A DNA stretch of 60,000 nt from Tubulanus polymorphus (lineage: Eukaryota > Nemertea > Palaeonemertea > Tubulaniformes > Tubulanidae). The stretch is taken from NCBI RefSeq assembly GCF_964204645.1, contig NC_134033.1, forward strand, positions 15,814,155-15,874,154, in the 5' to 3' direction. The translations under genes and the position numbers were made by a program. Positions 58,501-60,000 of this stretch are shown in pieces. Positions within the stretch are counted from its first letter, which is position 1. Each line of letters begins with the position of its first letter. The notes below the pieces were generated by a model. It was not told the DNA's origin, did not search any database, and saw nothing but the letters and a program-made list of their open reading frames with translations.

Positions 58501-59978
58501 AGATGATTTCATAAGATCCCAAACTAAGAATGAAATAGTCTGAAATGTTTCCTTAAGCAAGTTTAAGCAACTTAATGCTTATAATCATCTTCAGGAATAC
58601 TAGCATTTTCAACTTTATCCTTATGGTCATCTTCTGGAAAACTAGTGTCTTCAACTTTATCCTTATAGTCATCTTCAGGAATACTAGTGTTTTAAAAAAA
58701 TCTGGATCATATATATATATATATCTCATAGTTTTGTTAAAAGTACCATTACGATCTAGATTTTTTATAACACTAGTATTCCTGAAGATGACTTTCAGAT
58801 TGACTATCAGCTCAATAAAAACATTCAGACTCTATTTTTCATTCTAAGCTTGGGATTTTATGTTATCTTAAGGACCTGGAGCAATCCATGAATCGTTAAA
58901 CTCAATGATTTTTATGCTTGTAACGAACAAATACAGACTGATGATAATACATAAATTCAGCGGCCGCTTTTTAAGATGATATCGATGAATTTACTGATGA
59001 AGAGAGCTTCGTTTCAGTCATGCTGGCGGCTGATCCATCCAACCCTGCTGCTTACTCGGCCTCTGAGCTTAATACGAGCTTGAAAACACCTAACTATGAT
59101 AAACCATGACTTCATCTGTTTCCATCTTTTTGAATACCGGGTATATTGTTTCACGTGTAGTTTATGTTGTCCTGTTTTTAGGATACTGGTAATGTCGGCA
59201 CTTCAGATTCCGAAGATTCCGACAGTCTTATTGATGAGTTCACTATGGAAGGAGGGATGGGTAAGTCTTTGATACATAAATCCAGGTACAAATCCTAGGA
59301 TCTGCTACAGAAAACCTCACCTAATTCGATCCGCAAAATTGATCCGATGAGGTAAAATGAATTCCAAGTTATCTCTTTCATTACGTCTACACCGCAGTGC
59401 GGTGTATGATTCAGAGATGCACTGTGCTGCTAATACACCGCATTGCGCGGTGTATTGATGCTATTAGTAATTAGTTTTTATCGCTATTGAAAGATGGCAG
59501 CACATCCTGTCAAACATAATGGGATATTAGTAACTAATGATACACGGCACCGTGGTGTAGACACACTATAGCGGTATGTTCATTATTCAACACAATGAGG
59601 TGTGAATTTGTTAACATTTTCAAAATGTCGCCAGAACTAAGTAATTAGTATTAATTAGTCAGCACTGTAAGGTTTAAAGATAGGGAAATACCTTAGGAAG
59701 TCAGAAGAATGATTTCGTTTTTGTCCGTGTTGGCCTCATCTGAGTAAGGCGAGGTTTACTGTATAACGTAAGAGTCGATTGTCATTTATTTCGTAACGCG
59801 TACAGCAATGATAGCCAGTCAGAGACGAGGATCGCAATCGTCGGGCGACTCGACAATGACGGCCGGTAGCATCAAATCCGACGACAACAACAACAAGAAA
59901 AAGAAGAAGAAAAAGAAGGAGAAGAAGAAGAAAGATAAAAAGAAGAAGAAGTTGCGATTTAACTTGAAGGATATCAAG
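28433..59978 (+). CDS. OTOF-like: Otoferlin-type (type-2) ferlin, 5' 35 exons, 3' end beyond window
   Basis: Ferlins are tail-anchored multi-C2 proteins that bind calcium and phospholipid and drive membrane fusion; otoferlin acts in synaptic vesicle exocytosis. The constitutive exons sum to 5,367 bases, 1,789 codons, with compatible phases throughout. Approximate residues: C2A 1-125, C2B 213-335, C2C 370-500, FerA 684-785, FerB 790-880, C2D 897-1020, C2-DE 1083-1190, low-complexity linker 1191-1660, LDWWSKYY motif near 1675, Lys-rich run 1765-1780. There is no DysF domain, which with overall similarity places it with otoferlin, not dysferlin/myoferlin. C2D keeps a full set of loop aspartates (SDDSGLSDP, YDWDLMGDP); C2A and C2B lack most of them. 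C2E, C2F and the transmembrane anchor are expected to the right of 60 kb. Three alternative C2B exons and one cassette are listed separately. Confidence 0.93.
28600..29020. repeat. Degenerate tandem repeat in ferlin intron 1
   Basis: Four or five imperfect units of roughly 70-110 bp contain taagtcatcat, gagtcgcaatttgtattt and ccaattcaatttac. The open frame running from exon 1 into this repeat is not coding. Confidence 0.7.
29617..29716. repeat. Two-copy 50-bp tandem duplication
   Basis: acctctgattatcacgtgcc, continued by cccggactctgtttacccc, occurs at 29617 and again at 29667 with one base difference. It lies 80 bases before exon 2. Confidence 0.9.
29797..29855 (+). CDS. OTOF-like: Ferlin exon 2 (C2A)
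   Basis: Fifty-nine bases between tttcag and gtgagt, encoding DYIYDTKTVASQNGSVYFGE. This part of C2A is poorly conserved; the call rests on exact phase fit and position between exons 1 and 3. Confidence 0.8.
29950..30105. repeat. Foldback element (ends aaaaccctgttag)
   Basis: ggaaaaccctgttagcctaa at the left is mirrored by ttgctaaccacggttacagg and gttttcc at the right. Ferlin intron 2. Confidence 0.75.
30706..30791 (+). CDS. OTOF-like: Ferlin exon 3 (C2A)
   Basis: Encodes TYRWPLGTSLTGNEVLRMAF then YNKSKFSK. It matches the FRWP...NEML...FNYSK stretch of otoferlin C2A. Flanked by ttcag and gtaagt. Confidence 0.9.
31018..31117 (+). CDS. OTOF-like: Ferlin exon 4 (C2A)
   Basis: Encodes TFIGEFSMILQSLITDFSY... 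ending in TLIDANQQSLR, matching the otoferlin IGTFRMVLQ...TLIDDNN region. The acceptor is tttgtag. The local sequence tttattggtgaattcagca is partly repeated in the preceding intron (about 30883-30900), which could mislead exon finders. Confidence 0.88.
31208..31347 (+). CDS. OTOF-like: Ferlin exon 5 (end of C2A and following linker)
   Basis: Encodes TCVSFEVIYTPPDGANVKWK followed by an acidic linker ending GGTADGIM. I place the donor at ATGGA|gttcgt because it restores the phase needed by exon 6; the downstream gtattt would shift the frame. Confidence 0.85.
31440..31760. repeat. Dispersed repeat, related copy inverted at 48960-49040
   Basis: Contains gatcttaagagcgatcg, cgcatctgattggctacggc and tcgcagacttgactgctta followed by gatcagatcttagtcgactt. 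The last part matches the reverse complement of 48965-49040. The phrase cgcatctgattggcta is also in the 12.1-kb foldback element. Confidence 0.6.
32243..32365 (+). CDS. OTOF-like: Ferlin exon 6 (C2A-C2B linker)
   Basis: Encodes an acidic linker beginning SMDSEQNIMSAMSAMAEPQD and ending NLNLSKGQT. It is shorter than the serine/arginine-rich linker of vertebrate otoferlin. Phase 2 in and out; donor gtacgt. Confidence 0.8.
32589..32637 (+). CDS. OTOF-like: Ferlin exon 7 (linker to C2B)
   Basis: Encodes KKPMRIEPTMDKVADYQ. It matches the KPDIKMEP...MDYQ segment just before the first strand of C2B. It ends at a codon boundary with gtaaag, so any of the three phase-0 exons downstream can follow it. 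Confidence 0.88.
33168..33276. repeat. Foldback element (ends gggcccagtttcacataaagg)
   Basis: gggcccagtttcacataaag at the left is the reverse complement of ctttatgtgaacctgggccc at the right, one mismatch in 20. Spacer about 65 bp. Lies between ferlin exons 7 and 8a. Confidence 0.88.
33436..33582 (+). CDS. OTOF-like: Ferlin alternative C2B exon 8a
   Basis: 147 bases, 49 codons, phase 0 at both ends, acceptor ttatcgctaag, donor gtagat. Translation starts VTIHIQSVRLAVGSRILIRP and continues ALILQVGPYTQKTNKSAPDD, with the strand-loop-strand pattern of a C2 start. It resembles exon 8b (shared VR-AVG-R, L-L, Y--KT, SSGI) more than exon 8c. The conserved C2 motif NP-F-E seen at the end of 8c is absent. 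The weak donor and the absence of transcript data keep confidence moderate. Confidence 0.6.
34094..34206. repeat. Foldback element (ends ggacccagttccacagtt)
   Basis: ggacccagttccacagttct...ttaagatttgactc is mirrored by gagttaactctaactcac...gactgtggaactggatcc. Arms about 45 bp. Lies between exons 8a and 8b. Confidence 0.88.
34329..34460 (+). CDS. OTOF-like: Ferlin alternative C2B exon 8b
   Basis: 132 bases, 44 codons, exactly the length of exon 8c, phase 0 at both ends, acceptor tctgttctag, donor gtatgt. Translation starts LHVNVCEVRMAVGKRLEISC and continues DLVLTIDSYREKTTMQASSG. The base composition and CG-rich third positions are like the other ferlin exons. About 17 of 44 positions match exon 8a. 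It would replace the first half of C2B. Confidence 0.62.
35017..35152. repeat. Foldback element (gactggtcttaag family)
   Basis: Left arm ccctgttgcacagtcgtgac, then gtcttaaatcttaaggctgg; right arm gactggtctcaagtctaagc, catgac. Members of the same family are at 37693, 44124, 45576, 57770 and 58180, and in tandem form at 40190-40925. Confidence 0.8.
35583..35630 (-). ncRNA. Hammerhead-ribozyme-like core, left arm
   Basis: Minus strand reads CTGATGA, a GGGAT-ATG-ATCCC hairpin, GAAA, then AACG-TTCG-TGTT, A. This has the conserved hammerhead core order with stems II and III. Stem I pairing is weak, so self-cleavage is uncertain. Hammerheads are known in the terminal repeats of Penelope-like elements. 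Confidence 0.5.
35743..36114 (-). CDS. GIY-YIG endonuclease domain of Penelope-like element (5'-truncated)
   Basis: The 123 codons include VIYKFNCLCDINTSYIGKTK, then RHLAIRIKEH, HLAICHTCDQEF and KIREALFIKAQRPSLNQQLF. The YKF-C-C...YIGKT-R-L--RI-EH arrangement, with paired cysteines before YIG, is the GIY-YIG form attached to Penelope-like reverse transcriptases. The catalytic-region Arg and Glu are present (RHLAIRIKEH; KIREALFIK). No reverse transcriptase lies upstream, so the ATG is internal and the unit is a dead or non-autonomous copy. Both its first ~8 and last ~9 residues are encoded by the inverted arms (MNTFRIKDF and FILNVFK mirror each other). Confidence 0.85.
   Translation of the reverse strand: MNTFRIKDFFSLKCATPKSLKAKVIYKFNCLCDINTSYIGKTKRHLAIRIKEHRSKTSAIGQHLAICHTCDQEFSKNKFKILDKGSSDLDCKIREALFIKAQRPSLNQQLFQNGSSFILNVFK
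36231..36278 (+). ncRNA. Hammerhead-ribozyme-like core, right arm
   Basis: Mirror image of the left-arm motif on the plus strand: CTGATGAGGGGATATGATCC, C, GAAA, then AACGTTCGTGTTA. Same reservations about stem I. Confidence 0.5.
36475..36600. repeat. Short tandem repeat (gacttagacagttctcattctggag)
   Basis: About three 30-bp units of ctcgacttagacagttctca, ttctggagga. Ferlin intron. Confidence 0.8.
37125..37232. repeat. Foldback element (ends gggcctgtttttatagaccagt)
   Basis: gggcctgtttttatagacca...agcctttaacc is mirrored by ctttaaaggtaataccagtc...cgtaaaaccggccc. It lies 160 bases before exon 8c. Confidence 0.78.
37395..37526 (+). CDS. OTOF-like: Ferlin exon 8c (canonical first half of C2B)
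   Basis: Encodes VSVSVEEGKNFSGANINPSL through VKQTNNPYFAE. It aligns best of the three variants with vertebrate otoferlin C2B (VSITVIEARQLVG...NCPYYNE) and joins directly to YFVFDF of the next constitutive exon. Acceptor gcgcag, donor gtacac. The usual loop-1 aspartates are replaced by Asn, so calcium binding by this C2B is doubtful. Confidence 0.85.
37693..37880. repeat. Foldback element with a partial internal duplication (gactggtcttaag family)
   Basis: Contains cttgcacagtcctgcgactc, then two copies of ggtcttaa...ttgtaagattggttatagaa (37740-37830). This is a step from a single element toward the tandem form at 40.2 kb. Confidence 0.7.
37920..38222. repeat. 23-bp tandem array centred on ATGTACAT
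   Basis: Units of actaactgatgtacatgtat, tac (23 bp), about 10 copies, with a longer compound unit at the left. It ends 22 bases before cassette exon 9, so copy number might affect use of that acceptor. Confidence 0.9.
38245..38337 (+). CDS. OTOF-like: Ferlin optional cassette exon 9 in C2B
   Basis: 93 bases, 31 codons, phase 0 at both ends, acceptor gcactctcag, donor gtaaca. It encodes EGGFLHTLATSRSVPKWLDV then SKLISRKTPRQ. Vertebrate otoferlin has nothing here, and exon 8c joins the next exon perfectly without it. It may be a cassette, or the partner of exons 8a/8b, which lack the end of the C2 motif. Confidence 0.5.
38486..38548 (+). CDS. OTOF-like: Ferlin exon 10 (C2B)
   Basis: Twenty-one codons, YFVFDFKMTKAQLFDQVINI plus T, matching the YFVFDFHVS...MFDKIIKI core of otoferlin C2B. 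Long pyrimidine tract before ttcag; donor gtaagt. Confidence 0.92.
38575..38965. repeat. Tandemised 'gttccacagtt' foldback sequence
   Basis: Five or six ~50-60-bp units of gagttagagttaactctgaa, ctcaggatccagttccacag fill the intron between exons 10 and 11, ending in the inverted form cactcaaaactgtgaaactc. Confidence 0.82.
38999..39092 (+). CDS. OTOF-like: Ferlin exon 11 (C2B)
   Basis: Encodes AIATGRSIPGIRRGQKIGVF then KMDVGTVYTAP. The GxFKMDVGTVY motif is a hallmark of otoferlin/ferlin C2B. Ends one base into a codon at gtactg. Confidence 0.92.
39232..39347 (+). CDS. OTOF-like: Ferlin exon 12 (end of C2B)
   Basis: Encodes DHMFPNKWAVLMDPDDVAAG and PRGYLKCTIMVIGKGEPVK. It matches the HKWA-L-DPDD...GY-KC---V-GKGD signature common to ferlins. 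Donor gtaagc. Confidence 0.93.
39348..41853 (+). other. Ferlin intron 12
   Basis: A 2.5-kb intron between exons 12 and 13. Apart from the 139-bp array it contains a hairpin element at about 40960-41070 and a C/T-rich tract (41255-41310). No coding exon is certain. Confidence 0.7.
40190..40925. repeat. 139-bp tandem array of gactggtcttaag-family sequence
   Basis: Units begin at gctatagaaccaaaatgagc (40429, 40568, 40707, 40846), a 139-bp period with nearly identical copies. Each unit contains three sub-units of gattnnntatagaac...ttagactggtcttaagt, the arm sequence of the foldback elements at 35017 and 37693. Confidence 0.85.
41854..41900 (+). CDS. OTOF-like: Ferlin exon 13 (C2B-C2C linker)
   Basis: Short exon encoding SVPKQLGADDLDDIE, matching the acidic ETDEDDIEGN linker of otoferlin. 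Acceptor attaatttag, donor gtaagt. Confidence 0.85.
41940..42155. repeat. Tandem and inverted 'cagttccacagttctgga' cluster
   Basis: The left half has five ~20-26-bp direct units of ccagttccacagttctggan. The right half has five units of the reverse complement (gtggaactgtgtccag and variants). The whole could form a long stem in the transcript between exons 13 and 14. Confidence 0.82.
42222..42408 (+). CDS. OTOF-like: Ferlin exon 14 (start of C2C)
   Basis: Encodes ENLLLPTGMAKERQMAELEI, then KIHKAEDLPQM...KAFFGG and LIDPFVQVSFAGHT. It matches NLLLPEG...ERQ...AEGLPRM...LVDPYVQV of otoferlin, with the loop aspartate of DPFVQV kept. Donor gtgagt. Confidence 0.93.
42928..43114 (+). CDS. OTOF-like: Ferlin exon 15 (C2C)
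   Basis: Encodes AKTKVKKKTYKPEWNEKFTF, then FPPLCNRIKIQILDDDTVKN. The PEWNE and FPPLC motifs and the aspartate-rich third loop (DDDTVKND) are present. Ends at gtacag, one base into a codon. Confidence 0.93.
43656..43870 (+). CDS. OTOF-like: Ferlin exon 16 (C2C end, GEG motif)
   Basis: Encodes GFMPMFGPSWLNFYGAPRGT and NCGLGEGAAYRGRLLMSIKT, matching GFLPTLGPAWVNMYGS...GLGEGVSFRARLLL. Donor gtttgt is non-consensus at position 3 but phase and similarity support it. Confidence 0.9.
44124..44248. repeat. Foldback element (ends ggggccggttccatagtc)
   Basis: ggggccggttccatagtcag at the left is mirrored by gactatggaaccggcccctg at the right, almost perfectly over 18 bases. The interior has gaccagtctgagacc. 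Confidence 0.9.
44326..44440 (+). CDS. OTOF-like: Ferlin exon 17 (post-C2C)
   Basis: Encodes NICGIKEDFILFGALFDASM, then IDKSIVDLGKPIHFEISI. It matches EEFFLFGAFLEASMID...KPITFEVTIG of otoferlin. Donor gtaaac. Confidence 0.92.
44498..44638. repeat. Foldback element (ends ccagttgctcaaaag)
   Basis: ggttccagttgctcaaaagt is mirrored by ctttgagcaactggcacagc. The interior has ataacaatgaacttttactt. A second member is at 48028-48155. Confidence 0.85.
44700..44870. repeat. Short tandem repeat in the intron before exon 18
   Basis: Three ~60-70-bp units of actctcttagttttgaaaat, ggctcatagaattgagtcta, aacgtcacca. Confidence 0.75.
44902..45158 (+). CDS. OTOF-like: Ferlin exon 18 (acidic linker, YLP segment)
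   Basis: Encodes GNFGNTLDSTSWGYDESVEE, then a proline-rich linker and DNISYYLPISGVKPCMYVTS with WYEDCRKRLYNQN. It corresponds to [28 protein letters not shown] of otoferlin. Donor gtacgc. Confidence 0.9.
45195..45232. repeat. GT/GC dinucleotide run
   Basis: gtgtgtgtgtgtgtgcgtgc, gtgcgtg, 20 bases after exon 18. Confidence 0.9.
45225..45400. repeat. 'Gcagtgcggtgta' palindromic dispersed element, copy 1
   Basis: Contains gcagtgcggcgtataatccg, cctgcagtggggtgtat, tattagtaactaatgataca and gcaccggggtgtagacgcac. The same ordered blocks occur at 49725-49800 and 59385-59600. Confidence 0.7.
45576..45714. repeat. Foldback element (ends ggggctggttccatag)
   Basis: ctggggctggttccatagag is mirrored by gtctatggaactggcccctg. 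Same termini as 44124 and 57770. Confidence 0.85.
45774..45962 (+). CDS. OTOF-like: Ferlin exon 19 (FerA region)
   Basis: Encodes TEAINETRDLMTKEVPNAYL, then a basic amphipathic helix ending RTKLDKARRKICRQQM. It matches SRTRLDRERLKSCMREL of otoferlin. FerA is a four-helix membrane-interacting module. Confidence 0.9.
46048..46164 (+). CDS. OTOF-like: Ferlin exon 20 (FerA region)
   Basis: Encodes DQLKQTANKIRKALNAENLA, then TKLPEVKKLLQKIKHLSRD, a lysine-rich helix continuing FerA. Acceptor atttcag, donor gtgagt, phase 0 at both ends. Another frame stays open across exons 19-20 and is a shadow. Confidence 0.88.
46385..46537 (+). CDS. OTOF-like: Ferlin exon 21 (FerB)
   Basis: Encodes PQHALADVYLWMIVGTKRMA, then YVRIPAKNIIHALSEEEMGN and a tail ending KTVYLR. 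It matches [21 protein letters not shown]...S---EE--G-DC, the FerB signature. Its last 30 bases appear to have seeded the tandem array in the next intron. Confidence 0.93.
46540..46868. repeat. ~34-bp tandem array apparently copied from exon 21
   Basis: About eight units of gagtcattaagactcttcaa, agcagtctactctt. The end of exon 21 reads ggagtcattaagactgttta, tc, and the third unit (gggagccattacgactgttt, atc) matches the exon even better than the consensus does. Confidence 0.88.
46901..47084 (+). CDS. OTOF-like: Ferlin exon 22 (FerB)
   Basis: Encodes QPGKKGIGQSSWSIQAKLQI, then YLWLGMDKSGKKLYLSDLPA and PPTSIIYS. It matches [25 protein letters not shown]...FLCGLP. Ends one base into a codon at gtcagt. 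Confidence 0.93.
47150..47435. repeat. 75-bp tandem array, about 4 copies
   Basis: gagagggagttaggggttca recurs at 47154, 47229, 47304 and 47379, exactly 75 bp apart. Confidence 0.92.
47715..47974 (+). CDS. OTOF-like: Ferlin exon 23 (C2D)
   Basis: Encodes most of C2D: FNLQAYMFLGRNVIGSDDSG, LSDPFARVIIYDR, LSPQWNQQL and NDPPTVIVECYDWDLM. Aspartates of loop 1 (SDDSGLSDP) and loop 3 (YDWD) are all present, so this is the C2 domain here most likely to bind calcium. Donor gtaagt. Confidence 0.95.
48028..48155. repeat. Foldback element (ends ccagttgctcaaaag), copy 2
   Basis: ggggaccagttgctcaaaag is mirrored by cttaaagcaactggcccctg. The interior gacatagtgacaattaaaag is shared with 27750-27790. Confidence 0.85.
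48282..48431 (+). CDS. OTOF-like: Ferlin exon 24 (end of C2D)
   Basis: Encodes GDPEFLGRSIIIPNVVMLND, then LPTLEWWDIYRGQLKAGELL and SAFELIQ. It matches DFMGRTFAKP...[24 protein letters not shown]. Donor gtaaat. Confidence 0.94.
48797..48952 (+). CDS. OTOF-like: Ferlin exon 25 (linker to C2-DE)
   Basis: Encodes a proline-rich linker starting TDSSGQLPPGCPPTSDVPAV and ending PVIPIPDSIKPPVCKYRIE. It corresponds to IMPVPMGIRPVLSKYRVEV of otoferlin. Donor gtacgt. Confidence 0.92.
49402..49563 (+). CDS. OTOF-like: Ferlin exon 26 (C2-DE)
   Basis: Encodes FVFWGVRELAKLYLLSVDRP, then RIDIECAGTLLSSTVIENAS and HPNFKEPLKYMDV. It matches [27 protein letters not shown]...NPNF, one of the most conserved ferlin stretches. 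Acceptor tttttgtag, donor gtaaga. Confidence 0.95.
49725..49800. repeat. 'Gcagtgcggtgta' palindromic dispersed element, copy 2 (short)
   Basis: tctacaccgcagcgcggtgt, attgttagttactaata lies in the intron between exons 26 and 27. Confidence 0.7.
49910..50060 (+). CDS. OTOF-like: Ferlin exon 27 (C2-DE end)
   Basis: Encodes LLPENDLYWPPIMIRCVACR, then SFGRQITAGIHVISYIQKFD. It matches [35 protein letters not shown]. Ends one base into a codon at gtaaga. Confidence 0.94.
50110..50412. repeat. Foldback element with tRNA-like arm sequence
   Basis: gcagggattcgaacctgata at the left is mirrored by tatcaggttagaatccctgc-type sequence at the right (about 50380-50403), and the match extends about 65 bp into each arm. 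The arm contains a B-box-like ggattcgaacc. The centre has tttctgattggctaatgatg. Confidence 0.75.
50520..51205. repeat. Dispersed/tandem repeat carrying octamer palindromes
   Basis: Four copies of cctcatttgcatatgcaaat, atacatt(c/t)atagaa at about 50525, 50945, 51090 (partial) and 51181, separated by less similar sequence. Two contain the perfect palindrome ATTTGCATATGCAAAT (50950-50965, 51186-51201). Confidence 0.8.
51740..51858. repeat. Foldback element (ends ggacccagttctgcagtt)
   Basis: ggacccagttctgcagttga, ttaagatttgattcagagtc is mirrored by gagtttactctaactcacaa, ctgtgcaaccggttcc. Same family as 34094. Confidence 0.85.
52318..52412. repeat. Foldback element (ends gatccggttcaacagttct)
   Basis: gggatccggttcaacagttc, agaatttaactc is mirrored by gaatcaaacttaacagatga, actgtagaactggatc. 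Same family as 34094. Confidence 0.8.
52440..52715. repeat. ~33-bp tandem array before the large linker exon
   Basis: About eight units of gggtttgagggaccatgcta, tctatgatctaaa. Confidence 0.88.
52824..53785 (+). CDS. OTOF-like: Ferlin exon 28 (large low-complexity linker exon)
   Basis: A 962-base exon, by far the largest, encoding 321 residues of Ser/Gly/His-rich sequence. It starts ETVDNPMAEGVTNPMFNDNE and soon shows recurrent SQxGS and GSxxGS units (SQVGSVYHSQVGSHHPLSQF). An RRQS basic phosphosite-like motif lies near 53490. The frame enters in phase 1 from exon 27 and leaves in phase 0. The donor is CAG|gtaacc at 53785; GAG|gttggt at 53731 would also keep frame and drop 18 residues. Confidence 0.85.
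54055..54342 (+). CDS. OTOF-like: Ferlin exon 29 (GS repeat)
   Basis: Ninety-six codons, starting SGTKPQSHVGSRAGSTVGSK and made almost wholly of VGSR/AGSV/PGSR tetrapeptides with Arg or Lys every 4-8 residues, ending SLRSTKSQDK. Phase 0 at both ends. It is a basic, flexible, internally repeated segment that can change length by slippage. Confidence 0.82.
54395..54700. repeat. ~75-80-bp tandem array
   Basis: gaggatccaccaggtgtcgc recurs near 54430, 54509, 54588 and 54661. Units also contain actagtgtggcaatataggattcc in part. It begins about 50 bases after exon 29. Confidence 0.88.
54799..54957 (+). CDS. OTOF-like: Ferlin exon 30 (linker)
   Basis: Encodes VSLVNGHPATDQSGFLVPQT, then a Val/Asp-rich stretch ending PAGTMPPPNVDQA. 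Phase 0 at both ends, acceptor tccatttag, donor gtaagt. No close vertebrate counterpart; placed by frame and position. Confidence 0.8.
55145..55270. repeat. Foldback element (ends ggacctggttcgataattct)
   Basis: ctggacctggttcgataatt, gaatttgactctat is mirrored by gagtcaaattttaccgatta, gttgaaccgggttcc. Same family as 34094. The open frames across it are not coding. Confidence 0.78.
55931..56020 (+). CDS. OTOF-like: Ferlin exon 31 (LDWWSKYY motif)
   Basis: Encodes AKLYKLEEPPEIEELDWWSK, then YYVTLDDITE. It matches [21 protein letters not shown] of otoferlin and re-anchors the alignment after the linker. The acceptor has a long T run, then gacgatag; donor gtatgt. Confidence 0.92.
56040..56570. 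repeat. Degenerate ~130-bp tandem repeat
   Basis: Three to four diverged units contain gtgccttttgggatgtgaca, agttcaggtcttgttacaag and cagctgtgggtgta in the intron between exons 31 and 32. Confidence 0.75.
56659..56673 (+). CDS. OTOF-like: Ferlin exon 32 (15-base microexon)
   Basis: GAEAE, bounded by tgtttttcag and gtatgt, phase 0 at both ends. It fits the acidic/charged stretch following the LDWWSKY motif in otoferlin. Its small size makes it uncertain without transcripts, but both splice sites are near consensus. Confidence 0.55.
57255..57408. repeat. ~23-bp tandem array (ccctaatgaggaataggaataaa)
   Basis: Six or seven units of aaaccctaatgaggaatagg, aat in the intron between exons 32 and 33. 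Confidence 0.9.
57768..57905. repeat. Foldback element (ends ggggctggttccatag)
   Basis: cctggggctggttccatagt, ttaagactggtcttaaat is mirrored by cttagactggtctcttaagt and atatggaaccggcg. Confidence 0.85.
58038..58310. repeat. Two adjacent foldback elements (gactggtcttaag family)
   Basis: The first (58038-58178) begins cctggttccatagttaaaac and holds ttttaagactggtcttgagt. The second (58180-58310) begins ctggttccagctgagcagtc and ends agccataactgagcaactga. Confidence 0.75.
58431..58460 (+). CDS. OTOF-like: Ferlin exon 33 (30-base microexon)
   Basis: NGIYGNCKKK, bounded by ctttgaccag and gtacgt, phase 0 at both ends. A lysine-ending segment is expected in this region of otoferlin, but the residues are not otherwise diagnostic. 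Confidence 0.5.
58585..58800. repeat. Tandem and inverted 'catcttcaggaatactag' element
   Basis: Three direct units of tcatcttcaggaatactagn (58588, 58627, 58668) are followed by a TA-repeat spacer and the reverse complement cactagtattcctgaagatg at 58772-58792. The inner arms (tttaaaaaaatctggatc, gatctagattttttata) also pair. Confidence 0.85.
58976..59109 (+). CDS. Possible alternative terminal exon (weak)
   Basis: After ctttttaag a frame reads DDIDEFTDEESFVSVMLAAD and continues for 24 more residues to TGA, with coding-like codon use and no usable donor. It shares IDEFT with exon 34 downstream (SLIDEFTMEGG). Entry needs phase 1, which of the upstream exons only exons 1, 11, 15, 17, 22 and 27 offer. 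It may be a truncated-isoform end, an exon relic or chance. Confidence 0.25.
59182..59260 (+). CDS. OTOF-like: Ferlin exon 34 (acidic linker)
   Basis: Encodes DTGNVGTSDSEDSDSLIDEF then TMEGGM, a Ser/Asp-rich acidic stretch before the lysine run. Acceptor gtttttag, donor gtaagt, leaving phase 1 as exon 35 needs. Confidence 0.8.
59380..59660. repeat. 'Gcagtgcggtgta' palindromic dispersed element, copy 3
   Basis: tacaccgcagtgcggtgtat is a near-perfect hairpin; it is followed by acaccgcattgcgcggtgta and later gatacacggcaccgtggtgt, agacacactatagcgg. It matches copy 1 at 45225 in block order. Confidence 0.75.
59806..59978 (+). CDS. OTOF-like: Ferlin exon 35 (lysine-rich segment before C2E)
   Basis: Encodes AMIASQRRGSQSSGDSTMTA, then a run of about 20 lysines broken by Glu and Asp, ending LRFNLKDIK. 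Otoferlin also has a lysine-rich stretch here, before C2E. Donor gtagat at 59979. The window ends 22 bases into the next intron. Confidence 0.85.
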
Positions 59979-60000
59979 GTAGATTTCGTTTTGTGGAGTG

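Overview
This is eukaryotic (animal) genomic DNA: AT-rich, repeat-dense, with intron-split genes. I infer an invertebrate bilaterian, most likely a marine lophotrochozoan such as a mollusc or brachiopod. The reasons are an otoferlin-type ferlin of invertebrate length and structure, a tRNA-derived SINE with an ATT-type tail, a Penelope-like retroelement remnant and very abundant tandem and foldback repeats. No taxon-specific marker is visible, so the assignment is tentative.

Layout. (1) 1-11.2 kb is a block of tandem repeats with no credible gene. It starts with a 2,613-bp higher-order satellite (one partial copy and two further copies, built from ~159-bp and ~151-bp monomers), followed by 60-bp, ~70-bp, 42-bp, GA-rich and 67/80-bp arrays. 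(2) 11.2-18 kb is non-coding: a long foldback element at 12.1-12.4 kb, a 62-bp dyad array at 13.4-14.05 kb, two palindromic elements at 14.4-14.7 kb and AT-rich DNA. (3) 18.0-25.7 kb holds a minus-strand gene of unknown function. A promoter with a CCAAT box, a CRE and a TATA box at about 25.7 kb leads to a short non-coding exon, then an exon with the ATG at 24912, a 5.7-kb intron (containing a SINE and 23-bp and 35-bp arrays), and a terminal coding exon ending at 18200. The two coding parts join in frame into a 336-residue Pro/Ser/Thr-rich basic protein. (4) 28.4 kb to the right edge is a plus-strand otoferlin-type (type-2) ferlin. I could place exons from the start codon in C2A through C2B, C2C, FerA, FerB, C2D, the C2-DE region, a long Gly/Ser linker and the Lys-rich segment before C2E. 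The constitutive exons add up to exactly 1,789 codons with every splice phase compatible. C2E, C2F and the membrane anchor must lie beyond 60 kb.

The most interesting points are in the ferlin. Its C2B domain appears to have three interchangeable first exons (33436-33582, 34329-34460, 37395-37526) with the same phases, plus an in-frame 31-codon cassette (38245-38337). This would be an alternative-splicing switch in a calcium/phospholipid-binding domain. The protein also carries a ~470-residue low-complexity GS-repeat linker where vertebrate otoferlin has a short charged one. The intron between the second and third C2B variants carries a Penelope-like GIY-YIG endonuclease ORF inside a 242-bp-arm inverted repeat, each arm with a hammerhead-ribozyme-like core. 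The introns are loaded with ~80-300 bp foldback elements, some of which have grown into tandem arrays.

Exon calls rest on reading frame, splice-site sequence and remembered family similarity. No alignment, transcript or database search was run.
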